A stretch of DNA of 64,000 bases from Bacillus sp. SD088 (GCF_017355205.1 NZ_JADIJK010000025.1:22641-86640); one strand, 5' to 3'; positions 37,176-47,866 are shown, counted from the first letter of the stretch. A program made the numbers and translations. Notes: generated by a model from the letters alone, not told the origin.

Positions 37176-37214
37176 GTAAAAAAACAAAAGAGCCGGCATT
37201 TTTGTCGGCTCTTT
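37176..37214 (-). terminator. Terminator after odhB
   Basis: On the minus strand AAAGAGCCG pairs with CGGCTCTTT around nine bases and is followed by TGTTTTTTT. Confidence 0.85.
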
Positions 37215-37228
37215 CTTAACGTACTTAC

Positions 37229-38470
37229 TTATCCTTCTAGAAGAAGGTCTTCAGGATTTTCTAACAGTTTTTTAATAGTTACAAGGAAGCCTACAGCTTC
37301 TTTTCCATCAATGACTCTGTGATCATAGGAAAGAGCGACATACATCATTGGTCGATTTTCCATTCGTTCTGCATCAATTGCAACAGGTCTTGTTTGAATA
37401 GTATGCATTCCCAAAATCCCTACTTGCGTGCCATTTAAAATAGGAGTTGATAATAGAGAACCAAAGACACCACCATTTGTAATCGTAAATGTTCCACCAG
37501 ATAGATCATTTAAGGTTAATTTATTATCTCTTGCCTTATTCGCAGCTGTTAAAATATCTGATTCGATTTCAGCAAAATTTTTGCGATCACAATCACGGAT
37601 GACCGGAACCACTAGTCCTTCATCAGTCGAAACAGCAACACCAATGTCATAGAAATTTTTCATGATTAACTCATTACCGTCAAGTTCAGAGTTAACAGCT
37701 GGGTACTTTTTAAGGGCCGCTACAACAGCTTTTGTAAAAAATGACATAAAACCTAAGCGAACATCATGTTCTTTTACAAAATTATCTTTTTTACGTTTGC
37801 GTAAATTCATCACAGCTGTCATATCAATTTCATTGAAGGTAGTCAACATGGCTGTGTTTTGTTTTACTTCTAGCAAACGTTTGGCAATTGTTTGCCGACG
37901 TCTAGATAAACGAACCCTTTCAACCGGCTTTCCATCTTCTGGAGCGGCAGAAGATGCTGGCTTTGGTGCAGCTGCTGGAGCTTCTTCTTGCTTTGGCTGA
38001 TTGGAATAGGACGAAACATCTTGTTTTCGAACACGTCCCATTGGATCAACAGTCGGCACTTGTGTAAGGTCAATGCCTTTTTCTCTCGCTAATTTTCGGG
38101 CTGCAGGAGAAGCAATAGTTCGTTCCTTCTTCTCTTCAGTCTCTTTTTCTGGTGTTGCTTCCGCTGTTTGTTCTTCAGTAACTTTTTCTTCTGGTTTTTC
38201 ATTTGCTGAAGTATCCTTGTTATCAGCTTTGCTTTCTCCAGCTCCAACAATTGCGATAACTTCACCAACTTGAACAGTATCTCCTTCAGCTGCCTTTAAT
38301 TCTTGCAAAGTTCCTGCTTCTTCAGAGATCACTTCAAGATTTACTTTATCCGTTTCAAGCTCGACAATATATTCTCCCTTATCTACATGATCGCCTGGTT
38401 GTTTCAACCACTGAGCGATTGTACCTTCCGTAATTGAATCTGCTAATTCAGGTACTTTAATTTCAGCCAC
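37229..38470 (-). CDS. odhB: 2-oxoglutarate dehydrogenase E2, dihydrolipoyl succinyltransferase
   Basis: OdhB moves the succinyl group to CoA in the 2-oxoglutarate dehydrogenase complex of the TCA cycle. In order it has a lipoyl domain (lipoyl lysine K42 in ETDKVN), an Ala/Glu/Pro-rich linker, the peripheral subunit-binding domain ([16 protein letters not shown]), a second linker, and the catalytic domain ending SYDHRVIDG with the active-site His and Asp. The GTG at 38470 has GGAGG eight bases upstream and gives 413 residues, close to the usual length. It follows odhA after 39 bases. Confidence 0.96.
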   Translation of the reverse strand: MAEIKVPELADSITEGTIAQWLKQPGDHVDKGEYIVELETDKVNLEVISEEAGTLQELKAAEGDTVQVGEVIAIVGAGESKADNKDTSANEKPEEKVTEEQTAEATPEKETEEKKERTIASPAARKLAREKGIDLTQVPTVDPMGRVRKQDVSSYSNQPKQEEAPAAAPKPASSAAPEDGKPVERVRLSRRRQTIAKRLLEVKQNTAMLTTFNEIDMTAVMNLRKRKKDNFVKEHDVRLGFMSFFTKAVVAALKKYPAVNSELDGNELIMKNFYDIGVAVSTDEGLVVPVIRDCDRKNFAEIESDILTAANKARDNKLTLNDLSGGTFTITNGGVFGSLLSTPILNGTQVGILGMHTIQTRPVAIDAERMENRPMMYVALSYDHRVIDGKEAVGFLVTIKKLLENPEDLLLEG

Positions 38471-38509
38471 TTTGAAATCCTCCTTATGATTACCATACAT
38501 TTGTGTGAT

Positions 38510-41353
38510 TTAGTTTTTGGTTAATGCTTCTCTAATGATACGTTTTTGTTCTTTTTTATGAACAGTCGGATCTCCTTCAGATGGGCTAGACCGTCTTCTA
38601 CGACCAGTATATTTAACCTCGACATCGGTTGGAGCTAGCTTGCGCAAATATGGATCAGCATGTGACCATCCGCCCATATTTTTCGGTTCTTCCTGTACCC
38701 AAACAAGTTCTTTCGTATTAGGATATTGAGCAACTATTTCTTTAATCTTTTCAGATGGGAATGGATATAATTCTTCTACCCTTAAAATATGAAGCCAATC
38801 TAAATCCTGCTCATTTTCCAATCGCTCGGCCAAATCAATACTTATTTTCCCACTACAAAGAACAATTCTTTCTACAGCTTTTTTCTGTTGGCCAAGTCCG
38901 GCTTGTTCAATAACGGTTTGGAATCGACCTTTCACAAGGTCCTGTACCTCTGCCGATGCAAGTGGATGACGCAATAAATATTTCGGCGTCATAATCACAA
39001 GTGGTTTCACATTTTCTTTACCAAGGGAGCTTGCTTGTCTTCTAAGTAGATGGAAGTATTGCGCTGCACTTGAAAGATTGGCAACTGTCCAATTATTTTC
39101 CGCTGCACTTTGTAAAAATCTTTCCACTCTCCCACTTGAATGCTCTGGACCATTACCTTCATAACCATGAGGAAGAAGTAATACCAAACCTGATTTTTGA
39201 CCCCATTTCGCTCTTCCAGACGAAATAAATTGGTCAAAATACACCTGCGCCATATTGGCAAAATCCCCAAATTGTGCTTCCCACAGGACAAGCGTCTCTG
39301 GTGCGAAGACATTATAACCATATTCAAACCCAACTACTCCCGCCTCTGTTAATGGACTGTTGTATACAGCAAAAGAAGCTTGTGCATCAGGAATATGATG
39401 CATTGGGATTAACTCTTGGCCATTTTCCTCATCATGCAGAACAAGATGTCGTTGCGCAAATGTTCCTCTTTGTGTATCCTGACCAGTAAAGCGAATTGGA
39501 GTGCCGTCTCTTAAAATCGTTGCAAACGCAAGTGATTCTGCGTGCGCCCAATCAATTTTCCCTTTACCAGAGAAAATGGTTTCTCTTCTTTTTAAGATCC
39601 TGCTTAATTTTTGAAAAACTTTAAAATCCTTTGGCCAATCTAGTAATGCCTCATTAATCAATTTCAAATCTGCTTCTGAGATTGGAGTTTGTTCATTTTG
39701 CAAAGCTTCCATGACCTTCTCAGGTGGGTTCATTGAAATATCGGGGTCATCCGTACTTTTTGCCGCCCCATCAAACTCATTTTGAAGTTTTTGAATAATC
39801 TTTTCGTCTATCTTTGTAACTTCTTCTTTCGAAAGAAGTCCTTTTTCTATTAAACGATCAGCATAAATTTCTTTTACCGTTGGATGCTTATGTACAATAT
39901 TGTACATAATAGGATTCGTCACCATTGGTTCATCTGTTTCGTTATGGCCATAACGACGATAACCAACTAAATCGATTAGGAAGTCTTTATGAAACTTTTC
40001 GCGATATTTATAAGCCAAAATCCCTGCCGCTAATACAGCTTCTGGATCATCTGCATTCACATGAACAATTGGAATTTCAAAGCCCTTTGCAATATCGGAC
40101 GCATATTTGGTGGATCGTGAATCCGAACTGTCCGTTGTAAATCCGATCATGTTATTGGCAATAATATGAATGGTTCCACCAGTGTCATAGCCCTTCAAAT
40201 GACCCATATTTAATGTTTCTTGGCCAATGCCTTCTCCAGCAAACGCGGCATCCCCATGTACTGAAATTGCTAAGCTACTTGACATATCTTGTTTCGGGAT
40301 CCCAGCTTGACTCCTATCTTCTTGAGCCGCACGTGTGTAACCGTCCACAACTGGACCCACAACTTCTAAGTGGCTAGGATTGTTAGCAAGGGTAATCCGT
40401 GTTTGAGTTGCACTCCCTCGTTTGACTCTTCTATCAGCACCAAGATGATATTTTACATCTCCTGTCCAGCCATACGTAATACCGATGGACCCTTCAGATG
40501 GGATCACGTCTTTATTCGGCGCATGTTGGAATTCGGAGAAAATTAATTTATAAGGTTTTTCCAAGATATGGGCCAGAACATTTAAACGTCCACGATGCGC
40601 CATACCAATATTGACTGCTTTCGTTCCTGTTTCCACTGTAGAGTTAATAATTTTGTCAATTAATGGAACAAGTGTGTCCAGTCCTTCAATAGAAAATCTT
40701 TTTTGACCAACGAATGTCCGATGGAGAAACCGTTCAAATCCTTCTACTTCTGCAAGACGGTGTAATACTTGGATTCGTTCTTCCTTGGTAAGAGAAGGAT
40801 AAAAACGCTCAGATTCAATTTGCTTTTGAAGCCAATTTCTCTCTTCTGATTCATGAACATGACTGAATTCAAAAGCAATTTTCTTTGTATATACTTTTTT
40901 TAAATGGTCAATAGCCTCAAGTCCATCTTTTAAATCTGACGGTGCATTTGGAGAAATAAAAGATGGTGGAATTTTTTTAAGATCATTTTCCGTTAAATCA
41001 AATTGAGATGGCTCAATGTATCTCTCATCAATATCCCGATTTAAGGGCCGAATGTCCGCAGCTAAATGCCCATATGTACGAATATTATCAGCAAGCTTAA
41101 TAGCACCCGCAATTTTACTATACATGTCAGGGCTTTCCGGAATTTGAAAAGAAATATCCACCTGACCTTTTGTTGTTCCGCTTGCTTCTTCAGCCTGCGG
41201 TGCACCCCATTGATCAAATAATGCCTTTAACTCTGGATCAATAATACTACTGGGATCATTGACATACTCATCGTAAATTTCCATTACATAACCAAGATTC
41301 GGACCTGAAAAATTCTGCCAGGGCGACGCTTGGTATGAAGAGTTTTTACTCAT
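38510..41353 (-). CDS. odhA: 2-oxoglutarate dehydrogenase E1 component
   Basis: OdhA is the thiamine-diphosphate decarboxylase of the 2-oxoglutarate dehydrogenase complex. The 947-residue length is normal for Bacillus. Diagnostic segments are MAHRGRLNVLAH, the ThDP-binding HGDAAFAGEGIGQETLNM, GYRRYGHNETDEP and the C-terminal VWVQEEPKNMGGW. An N-terminal YVMEIYDEYVNDPSS segment is present as in relatives. A GGAGGCG site precedes the ATG. It is the first gene of the odhAB operon. Confidence 0.97.
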   Translation of the reverse strand: MSKNSSYQASPWQNFSGPNLGYVMEIYDEYVNDPSSIIDPELKALFDQWGAPQAEEASGTTKGQVDISFQIPESPDMYSKIAGAIKLADNIRTYGHLAADIRPLNRDIDERYIEPSQFDLTENDLKKIPPSFISPNAPSDLKDGLEAIDHLKKVYTKKIAFEFSHVHESEERNWLQKQIESERFYPSLTKEERIQVLHRLAEVEGFERFLHRTFVGQKRFSIEGLDTLVPLIDKIINSTVETGTKAVNIGMAHRGRLNVLAHILEKPYKLIFSEFQHAPNKDVIPSEGSIGITYGWTGDVKYHLGADRRVKRGSATQTRITLANNPSHLEVVGPVVDGYTRAAQEDRSQAGIPKQDMSSSLAISVHGDAAFAGEGIGQETLNMGHLKGYDTGGTIHIIANNMIGFTTDSSDSRSTKYASDIAKGFEIPIVHVNADDPEAVLAAGILAYKYREKFHKDFLIDLVGYRRYGHNETDEPMVTNPIMYNIVHKHPTVKEIYADRLIEKGLLSKEEVTKIDEKIIQKLQNEFDGAAKSTDDPDISMNPPEKVMEALQNEQTPISEADLKLINEALLDWPKDFKVFQKLSRILKRRETIFSGKGKIDWAHAESLAFATILRDGTPIRFTGQDTQRGTFAQRHLVLHDEENGQELIPMHHIPDAQASFAVYNSPLTEAGVVGFEYGYNVFAPETLVLWEAQFGDFANMAQVYFDQFISSGRAKWGQKSGLVLLLPHGYEGNGPEHSSGRVERFLQSAAENNWTVANLSSAAQYFHLLRRQASSLGKENVKPLVIMTPKYLLRHPLASAEVQDLVKGRFQTVIEQAGLGQQKKAVERIVLCSGKISIDLAERLENEQDLDWLHILRVEELYPFPSEKIKEIVAQYPNTKELVWVQEEPKNMGGWSHADPYLRKLAPTDVEVKYTGRRRRSSPSEGDPTVHKKEQKRIIREALTKN

Positions 41354-41691
41354 TTGTGATACGCCTCCACGATTGCAACCAAATTTATTTTGAAGAAATA
41401 TAAAAAATATAAAACCCTATCATTATTCTAGCATTGAACCTACATAAATTAAAGGAAATTTGTCTGATTTATGAAGGTTTTAAAATAGATTGTTGAATAG
41501 AGTTTTAATAGAAAATTCAACCATATCAATCTTACTATTATTCCATAAAAATGCAACGATTTTGTTTGGTATTCTTTTCCTTCCAAATCTAGCTACTAAG
41601 TCCAGAATTTATTTCCTTAAAAAAACGTTTACCAGGATAAAAAGAAAAAAACCGTTAATAGTAAAATTATCATGATTGAAAGGATAAAACG
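41354..41691. other. AT-rich divergent intergenic region
   Basis: These 338 bases separate the divergent odhA and MFS genes. They are strongly AT-rich and should hold both promoters. No convincing -35/-10 pair, riboswitch, repeat or small ORF could be picked out with confidence. Confidence 0.6.
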
Positions 41692-42960
41692 ATGGAAACA
41701 AATAACAAACAAGCAGCATTAAATAATAATCATACGAAACCCAATAAAAAGTTAGCCATTATGGCGATTGCTTCTATTCCGCTGATCATGACACTGGGGA
41801 ATTCAATGTTAATTCCAATCCTACCTTTAATGGAAAAGGAACTTGATATCTCTAAATTTCAGTCTAGTTTGATCATAACGGTGTATTCCATTGTTTCTAT
41901 ATTTTTAATTCCGGTTGCGGGTTTTCTTTCCGATAAATATGGACGGAAGATTGTAATTATCCCATCGTTGATCTTAACGGGGATCGGAGGAATTATTTGT
42001 GGTTGGGCAGCTTGGCAACTCGATTCTGCCTTTACTTGGATTATTATTGGAAGGGTTTTTCAAGGGATTGGTGCATCGGGGGCATTTCCAATTGTTTTAC
42101 CTTTAGTTGGTGATATCTGTAAGGAAGAGGCTGAGGCAAGTGCTTCCCTCGGCATCATTGAAACCTCTAATACGTTTGGAAAAGTACTAAGTCCAATCTT
42201 AGGAGCATTAATTGCGGGAATCACTTGGTTTATGCCTTTTTTTTCCATTCCAGTATTAAGCCTTCTTTCTTTATTATTAATTGTATTTTTTGTCAAGAAA
42301 CCTAAAGGAGATGATCATGAACTTTCTTTTGGTCGTTTTACTAAAAATATAAAGGAGATATTTAGCCAGCATTGGAGATGGCTTATTGCTGTTTTTATGA
42401 TTGGGGCTATTTTAATGTTTATTTTATTCGGCTTACTTTTTTATCTGTCTTCTATCTTGGAGGATAAATATCATTATGATGGGGTAAAAAAGGGATTCTT
42501 GCTTGCCATACCTCTAGCTGCCTTGTGTATAGCCTCTTTTATAGCTGGAAAGGTGATTAAAGATAATTTACAAAGGATGAAATGGATCACGTTTTTTGGC
42601 ACGGTTTTAACAGCTATATCAATTGCTGCCACTATGTTCTCTGAAAAGTTTATTTACTTAATTGTTGTTTTTCTAATCTGTGGAATTGGAATTGGAGCTG
42701 CTTTACCTTGTCTGGATTCAATTTTGACGCAAAGTATTGAAAAAGAAATGCGTGGCACGATCACTGCTATTTTTAGTTCCATGCGCTTTCTAGGCGTTGC
42801 TGCAGGGCCACCGATCATTGCTTTGCTCATGAAAGGCAAAATACTTGATATGGTTATTGTATTAGGCGCCTTTAGTGTGATTGGAGCCTGGCTTTCCTTT
42901 AAAGCCATAAAACCTGAACAGGAAAAACAGGCCACCAAAGTGAAGCCTGTCTTAGAATGA
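41692..42960 (+). CDS. MFS transporter (DHA1-type efflux pump)
   Basis: This 422-residue protein has twelve predicted membrane helices. It has motif A GFLSDKYGRKIVI between helices 2 and 3 and the RVFQGIGASGAFP segment with the conserved Arg in helix 4. These place it in the drug:H+ antiporter-1 group of the major facilitator superfamily. A GAAAGGAT site precedes the ATG. The hydrophilic N-terminal ~25 residues are Asn/Lys-rich. The substrate cannot be inferred, and no regulator is adjacent. Confidence 0.85.
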   Translation: METNNKQAALNNNHTKPNKKLAIMAIASIPLIMTLGNSMLIPILPLMEKELDISKFQSSLIITVYSIVSIFLIPVAGFLSDKYGRKIVIIPSLILTGIGGIICGWAAWQLDSAFTWIIIGRVFQGIGASGAFPIVLPLVGDICKEEAEASASLGIIETSNTFGKVLSPILGALIAGITWFMPFFSIPVLSLLSLLLIVFFVKKPKGDDHELSFGRFTKNIKEIFSQHWRWLIAVFMIGAILMFILFGLLFYLSSILEDKYHYDGVKKGFLLAIPLAALCIASFIAGKVIKDNLQRMKWITFFGTVLTAISIAATMFSEKFIYLIVVFLICGIGIGAALPCLDSILTQSIEKEMRGTITAIFSSMRFLGVAAGPPIIALLMKGKILDMVIVLGAFSVIGAWLSFKAIKPEQEKQATKVKPVLE

Positions 42961-43003
42961 ACATCACTCCATAAGACCTCACTTCAAGGCTACGGATTCA
43001 AAA

Positions 43004-43096
43004 GAAACTAAGTGGGAAATTACAGCCGATAACACGCCGATAAGTCTTGAGCCATCAGTGCAAAATGGAAGCTCCACCACTATTGGCAGTCTCGAT
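43004..43096. repeat. Degenerate intergenic repeat remnant
   Basis: The gap between the convergent MFS and panF genes contains CTAAGTGGGAAATTACAGCC and CATCAGTGCAAAATGGAAGC segments. They resemble decayed parts of the repeat at 16020-16200 and the ATAAAGTGAA family. Boundaries are unclear. Confidence 0.4.
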
Positions 43097-44527
43097 TTAT
43101 AGGGTGAAAGCGGGTTTGGTGATCTTTGAGATAAATACAAAGGCAACGAGAGAAATCAGTACAGGCAGTACAACAGTATGCATGCCTAAAGGATTTGGCC
43201 AAAAGAGATGAAAACAGATATAAGTGCCCATCCCAGCAACCATTGAACTAATGGCGCCATATTTATTCGCATTTTTCCAATACAGCCCTAACACAATCGG
43301 CCAAATAAATACAGCCTCTAATCCGCCGAAAGAAAATAAATTTAGCCAAATTAAGAAATCTGGAGGCTGGATCGCTAAAAAGAAAACTGCCACTCCAATG
43401 ATGGCTGTCATCCAGAGGCTGATTTTCTTGACTTTATTTATATTGGCGTTTGGATTAATAAAATTCAAATAAAGATCTTTGACTAATGCGGACGAAACCA
43501 ATAACAATAAAGAATCTACAGTTGACATAATTGCCGCCATTGGGGCTGCTAACACAATACCAGCAGCCCATGGAGGCAATATTTCAAGAGTTAATAACGG
43601 CATCACTGTATCAGCATCTTCCAGGTCGGGAATGATAACCCTGGCAAACACACCCGCTAAATGCATTCCAAGCATAATCACCCCAGTGACAAAAGTTCCG
43701 ATAATAATCGCCCGATGCATAGCATTCGAGTTTTTATAGGACATCGCTCTTACTGTCACTTGTGGAAGTCCTACAACGCCAACTCCTACTAATATCCAAA
43801 AGGATGATATGTATAATGGTGTTAAACTGCGATCTGCTCCATATGGGCTTAATAAATTAGGGTTCTCATTTCTTAACTCCGACATGATTGTGTCGATACC
43901 ACCACCGGCAATAATGGCTGCAATCAGCAAAATAGCCGTTCCACCTAACATAATGATTCCTTGAATACTGTCAGTAATGGCAACAGCTCTAAATCCACCG
44001 ATAACAACATAAACCAGAACAGAAACCGCAAAGATGACAAGAGCAGATAAATAAGATACTCCTATAACGGATTCAATCAACCTTGCTCCGCCCACCCACT
44101 GAGCGATCATCGCAGAAAATAAAAAAATAGTAATACTAACGGCAGATAAAATACTTACCCATTTGGATTGATAACGACTTTGTAAAAAATCGGTTATGGT
44201 AACAGCTTTATATTTTCTCGACATGATGGCAAATTTTTTGCCAAGGACCATTAAAACAAAATAACCTGTTACCACTTGAGACATAGCGAGTAATACCCAA
44301 GCCAATCCATAATGGTAAGCTGCTCCCGGTCCCCCCAAAAAACTACTGGCACTTCCATAAGTCGCCACCATCGTCATCGCTAACACAAAGCCGCCTAATT
44401 GTCGATTTCCCAAAAAGTATTCTTGGATGAAGGAATCAGAGGATTTTACAAATCTTGCTGCATAGAACCCCGCAATAAAAATAATGACAAGAAAGAGAAG
44501 AAGTGGTGTGATAACTTGGAGATTCAA
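43097..44527 (-). CDS. panF: Sodium/pantothenate symporter
   Basis: This sodium:solute symporter family protein of 476 residues has about thirteen membrane helices. Segments TMVATYGSASSFLGGPGAAY, GGFRAVAITDSIQG and APMAAIMSTVDSLLL fit PanF, which imports pantothenate with Na+. The assignment is strengthened by the small YhdT-type gene immediately upstream, the pairing seen in E. coli. The start overlaps the upstream gene by four bases (ATGA). Confidence 0.88.
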   Translation of the reverse strand: MNLQVITPLLLFLVIIFIAGFYAARFVKSSDSFIQEYFLGNRQLGGFVLAMTMVATYGSASSFLGGPGAAYHYGLAWVLLAMSQVVTGYFVLMVLGKKFAIMSRKYKAVTITDFLQSRYQSKWVSILSAVSITIFLFSAMIAQWVGGARLIESVIGVSYLSALVIFAVSVLVYVVIGGFRAVAITDSIQGIIMLGGTAILLIAAIIAGGGIDTIMSELRNENPNLLSPYGADRSLTPLYISSFWILVGVGVVGLPQVTVRAMSYKNSNAMHRAIIIGTFVTGVIMLGMHLAGVFARVIIPDLEDADTVMPLLTLEILPPWAAGIVLAAPMAAIMSTVDSLLLLVSSALVKDLYLNFINPNANINKVKKISLWMTAIIGVAVFFLAIQPPDFLIWLNLFSFGGLEAVFIWPIVLGLYWKNANKYGAISSMVAGMGTYICFHLFWPNPLGMHTVVLPVLISLVAFVFISKITKPAFTL

Positions 44528-44799
44528 TTTTCATCCTCCTCTTCAAACGATAGTTCATGAAAAAATGTTTTTACGAAAAGAACTACTAATAAAAAAATAA
44601 TGGCAAAACCTAGAATACAACTATAAAAAAACCAAGCTGGAAACCCTAATATGTACTGATAATCCTTTACTGGTTTATTTCCTAATCCATATGCAAAACC
44701 ATACCACCAAAGGAAATGAAAGATCCCTAGTCCAACCCCGGTCCATGCTTCCCTTCGAGAAATACGCATCTGTTTATCGCTCAATTCAAGCTTTTTCAC
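44524..44799 (-). CDS. yhdT: YhdT-family small membrane protein (DUF997)
   Basis: This 91-residue protein has two membrane helices (GVGLGIFHFLWWYGFAYGLG and a second from about residue 53 to 80) separated by a conserved GFPAWFFYSC loop, and an acidic tail. YhdT-type proteins are encoded next to panF in many bacteria and may assist the symporter. The four-base overlap with panF supports coupled translation. Confidence 0.82.
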   Translation of the reverse strand: MKKLELSDKQMRISRREAWTGVGLGIFHFLWWYGFAYGLGNKPVKDYQYILGFPAWFFYSCILGFAIIFLLVVLFVKTFFHELSFEEEDEN

Positions 44800-44921
44800 C
44801 AGGATTCTACTCCTTCCGATATTCCAAAATATAATTTAAAATTCTTGTTCCATTATATAGAAACTAATGGGCACACTCAACTTCTATGCAATCCCTCCTC
44901 CCCCCATCTAATGACATTGAA

Positions 44922-44951
44922 AAGGACGAATCCGCACATGGATTCGTCCTC
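44922..44951 (-). terminator. Terminator after the first PepSY gene
   Basis: GGACGAATCC pairs with GGATTCGTCC around six bases, followed by TTTTC on the minus strand. Confidence 0.85.
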
Positions 44952-45004
44952 AACTAAAAGCTAAGAAAAATTAATTTTTTCAGTAAAACCGCATTGGGTC
45001 TTTC

Positions 45005-45589
45005 TTAATCATCAACTTCTTTTGATATAATTTTCCCAGTGTTCGAATCAATTTTTAATTCGATTGGATCTTCTTCTGAATACAATTTGATTTCATATTC
45101 TGTATCATCAGAATCGAATTCTATTTCCGCTATGGTCCCTGGAGTATCTTTCAAGGCAATGGATACGGCTTCGTCCAATGTAATCTTTCCCTTTGTATTT
45201 GAACCGTTAACTACAGGGTCTTTATATGAAGCCGATTCATCGTTTGAAACCTTTGCATCATAATCGAATTCAAGGACCACTCCTGTTTGAGCATCAATCT
45301 CCAGCTCAGCTTGAGCATGGTCATCTACTGTTAATTCCACTTCATAGACAAAATGGCCATCCTCTTTATCAAGCTCTAAACTTTGGATTGTTCCATCTAT
45401 TTCTTGTAAAGCTATATCACGTGCTTCCTCCCATGAAATCAAGCTTGTCTCTTTCGCTTTTTCATTTACTGGAATATTATTTGAGCGACTTAGATCTGAT
45501 GGATTTGGGTTGGAAATCGCCGCAACCCCAATGGCACCACTTAAAATAACTGCAACTGCTACAAAAAGAATGAATAATTTTTTCCTCAT
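45005..45589 (-). CDS. Secreted/anchored PepSY-domain protein (YkoI-like)
   Basis: This 194-residue protein has an N-terminal signal anchor (LFILFVAVAVILSGAIGVAA) and two PepSY domains (about residues 50-110 and 125-192), each with the pattern ISWEEARDIALQE...VYEVEL...GVVLEFD. PepSY proteins are thought to inhibit proteases or sense at the cell surface. With the second PepSY gene and the kinase-regulator pair upstream, the layout matches ykoI/ykoJ with ykoGH in B. subtilis. Confidence 0.82.
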   Translation of the reverse strand: MRKKLFILFVAVAVILSGAIGVAAISNPNPSDLSRSNNIPVNEKAKETSLISWEEARDIALQEIDGTIQSLELDKEDGHFVYEVELTVDDHAQAELEIDAQTGVVLEFDYDAKVSNDESASYKDPVVNGSNTKGKITLDEAVSIALKDTPGTIAEIEFDSDDTEYEIKLYSEEDPIELKIDSNTGKIISKEVDD

Positions 45590-45691
45590 TTTTTACTCTC
45601 CTTTCCTTGATCATGTGTTTATCATAACCATTTTAAATGTGGAAAGAAGAATAGGATGATGAGAATTTCATGAGAAATCGATTGATTGCTA

Positions 45692-46237
45692 TTAATCATC
45701 CCATGTAGTGGTTTTTACCTCACCTGTGACAGCGTTAATTTGGATCGTTGCCTCCATACCGTCAGAACGTTCAATTTCAATAAAATAATAGCTAACTCCA
45801 TTCTCTTCTTCAAAATCAATATCATCTACCTCACCTTCAACTTCATTAAGTGCAATTTCAAGCGCTTTTTCCTTTGTGATAATTACATTGGAATCTTCTG
45901 TTTTATTCTCATCCTCTTCTTTTTTTCCAGGAGTTTCTTTATCAGGTTTTGGATCTATTGCTTTCACCCTGTTAATCTCAAGGATGTCGCCTGATTGACG
46001 ATCTACTTCGATTTCATATATCCCTGTTTTTAACTCGATTGTCACCAGGAACCCTTTAGTGGTACTCGTAACTTTTGTACTTTCTGCTTTATAAATATCA
46101 TTGACAATATTCTCAGCATCCGCCTCTGTTATAGGTTCAACTGAGGTTTTATATTGAAACAATTGCCAAATTGCAAAAGTAAGTACACCTATACAAATAA
46201 GGATTATAAGGGGTTTTAAAGATTTTCTTCTCATCAT
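45692..46237 (-). CDS. Membrane-anchored PepSY-domain protein (YkoJ-like)
   Basis: This 181-residue protein has an N-terminal membrane anchor (SLKPLIILICIGVLTFAIW) and two weakly similar PepSY units separated by a highly charged linker (PKPDKETPGKKEEDENKTED). The C-terminal unit with VIITKEKALEIALNEVEGEV is the clearer one. It follows the two-component system on the same strand, with a GCGC-family repeat in between. It probably acts on the outer membrane face. Confidence 0.8.
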   Translation of the reverse strand: MMRRKSLKPLIILICIGVLTFAIWQLFQYKTSVEPITEADAENIVNDIYKAESTKVTSTTKGFLVTIELKTGIYEIEVDRQSGDILEINRVKAIDPKPDKETPGKKEEDENKTEDSNVIITKEKALEIALNEVEGEVDDIDFEEENGVSYYFIEIERSDGMEATIQINAVTGEVKTTTWDD

Positions 46238-46312
46238 GATCCTTCTCCATTTTTTTACTGTTTAGGAAATTATAAAATTGTAGCTTATGGATAAATGTTT
46301 ACATTGCGATTG

Positions 46313-46439
46313 GTGTCTAGCTCCAGGCGCCATCGGCTCGAGGTCAAATAACCTGAGCCAATGAAAGGCAAAGGACGCCTTTCTTTGTCTCAGAACATTT
46401 GCTTGTCGCCGATAGGCGGGCGCCTTGCGCTTTTCTTGA
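46313..46439 (-). repeat. GCGC-family intergenic repeat, short form
   Basis: This copy is nearly identical to 29463-29631 over the core: on the minus strand AAGAAAAGCGCAAGGCGCC, central hairpin GAGACAAAGAAAGGCG / CGCCTTTCATTGGCTC-like arms, and GGCGCCTGGAGCTAGA. It lies about 65 bases after the kinase stop codon, in the same orientation as transcription. Confidence 0.82.
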
Positions 46440-46504
46440 CATCATATCCTCTATTCATGAGAATTTAATGAGAATTATAGCGTCGCAAACAAAGCGCAAA
46501 AAAA

Positions 46505-47866
46505 TTAATTGCTGGAAGCTACAGGCAAAAAGATTCGTACGCAAGTCCCTTGCCCTTCAATACTTTTCACATTAAGTGTCGCATTTATCGCATTGGCCAT
46601 TTCCTTTGCTAACGGTAAACCTAATCCAAACCCACCTGATTTTCGAGTTCTCGCTTTATCCACTCGATAGAAACGATCGAATATCTTAGATAATTCCTCC
46701 GCTGGAATTCCAATGCCATGGTCCGAAATCTCAACCCAGCCATATTCTTTTGAATTCCCTACTTTTACTTCTACTGAACCTTCACTATACTTCAAAGCAT
46801 TATCCATTAAAATATAGAAAAGCTGTTTAAGCTTTTGTAAATCTGACTGAACAACAATTGGTTGCTCAATTTGAAGAATAATATTGTGTTGAAAAGCAGT
46901 ACGAAAAGATTGAACAGATTCTTTTATTACCTCATCTAAAGCAATATGCGTTATTTCCACTTTCCATTGTGTATCATTTTTTGCTAAGAATAAGAGCTGC
47001 TGAGTTAATTCTTTCATGCGTATCGCTTCTGAGTGTATAGCCTCTACAGATTCATCAAATATTTCTTCTCGCTCTTTACCACGTCGTTTTAATAAATTTG
47101 CATATGATTCAATAATGGTAAGCGGGGTTTTTAATTCATGAGAAGCATTCGAAACAAAGGCTTCTTGTTTCTCATAATTTTTCTCTAGTTGAAGAATCAT
47201 TTCATTGAAGGTTTTTCCCATTTGATAAAGTTCATCATTAGACGTTTTTGGAAGATCAATGCGTTTGTATTGGTCACTCTCTCGTATTTCATTCATTGTA
47301 CGAATTAAATTAGTAATTGGCCTCGTAATGAAATTTCCTAATAGACGTGAAGAGAAAATAACTGGGATTGCCGCTAAGATCGTAATAATAATGAGCACCC
47401 ATTTTAAAGTGGATAAAATTTGGACAGAGGAGGAGAGATTTTCTGTTAATTGGAATTCTACCACCTCCCCTGTAGGTTCCCAGATTATCGGAATGGAAAC
47501 AAACGCATAGACGATCTCATTATTTTTCACAATCTGATGTCGCTCTTTCCCTACGAATGTTATCGGGAGATCAATAAGCCGCTCTTGTTGTTTAGCTGTA
47601 GTGGCGGTTTCGGATGTTCCATCTTGTTTTACCACCCGGATCATACTGTTTACAGGGACGTAAGCCCTTAGGACATGTTGCGTTGTCTTACTTGATTCGG
47701 TTTGCTCCATCTCCCTAACAATATTTAAAGCCTGAAAAGTAGCCTTTTCTAACTCATTTTTTAAAATAAAATGATTGAATGTAAAATAAATAGAGCTATT
47801 GATCAAGACTAGGAGAAAGATGATCAGCACAGAGGTATATAAATTAATCTTACTTCTCAGTTTCAT
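46505..47866 (-). CDS. Sensor histidine kinase (YkoH-like)
   Basis: This 453-residue kinase has two membrane helices (about 10-30 and 153-173) enclosing an extracellular domain, HAMP (about 175-228), a HisKA domain with H243 in SHELKTPLT, and an ATPase domain with N-box NALKYSEG, G1 DHGIGIP and G2 GGFGLGLPLAK. Its start overlaps the regulator stop as ATGA. The neighbouring PepSY genes suggest a YkoGH-like surface signal, but the ligand is unknown. Confidence 0.9.
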   Translation of the reverse strand: MKLRSKINLYTSVLIIFLLVLINSSIYFTFNHFILKNELEKATFQALNIVREMEQTESSKTTQHVLRAYVPVNSMIRVVKQDGTSETATTAKQQERLIDLPITFVGKERHQIVKNNEIVYAFVSIPIIWEPTGEVVEFQLTENLSSSVQILSTLKWVLIIITILAAIPVIFSSRLLGNFITRPITNLIRTMNEIRESDQYKRIDLPKTSNDELYQMGKTFNEMILQLEKNYEKQEAFVSNASHELKTPLTIIESYANLLKRRGKEREEIFDESVEAIHSEAIRMKELTQQLLFLAKNDTQWKVEITHIALDEVIKESVQSFRTAFQHNIILQIEQPIVVQSDLQKLKQLFYILMDNALKYSEGSVEVKVGNSKEYGWVEISDHGIGIPAEELSKIFDRFYRVDKARTRKSGGFGLGLPLAKEMANAINATLNVKSIEGQGTCVRIFLPVASSN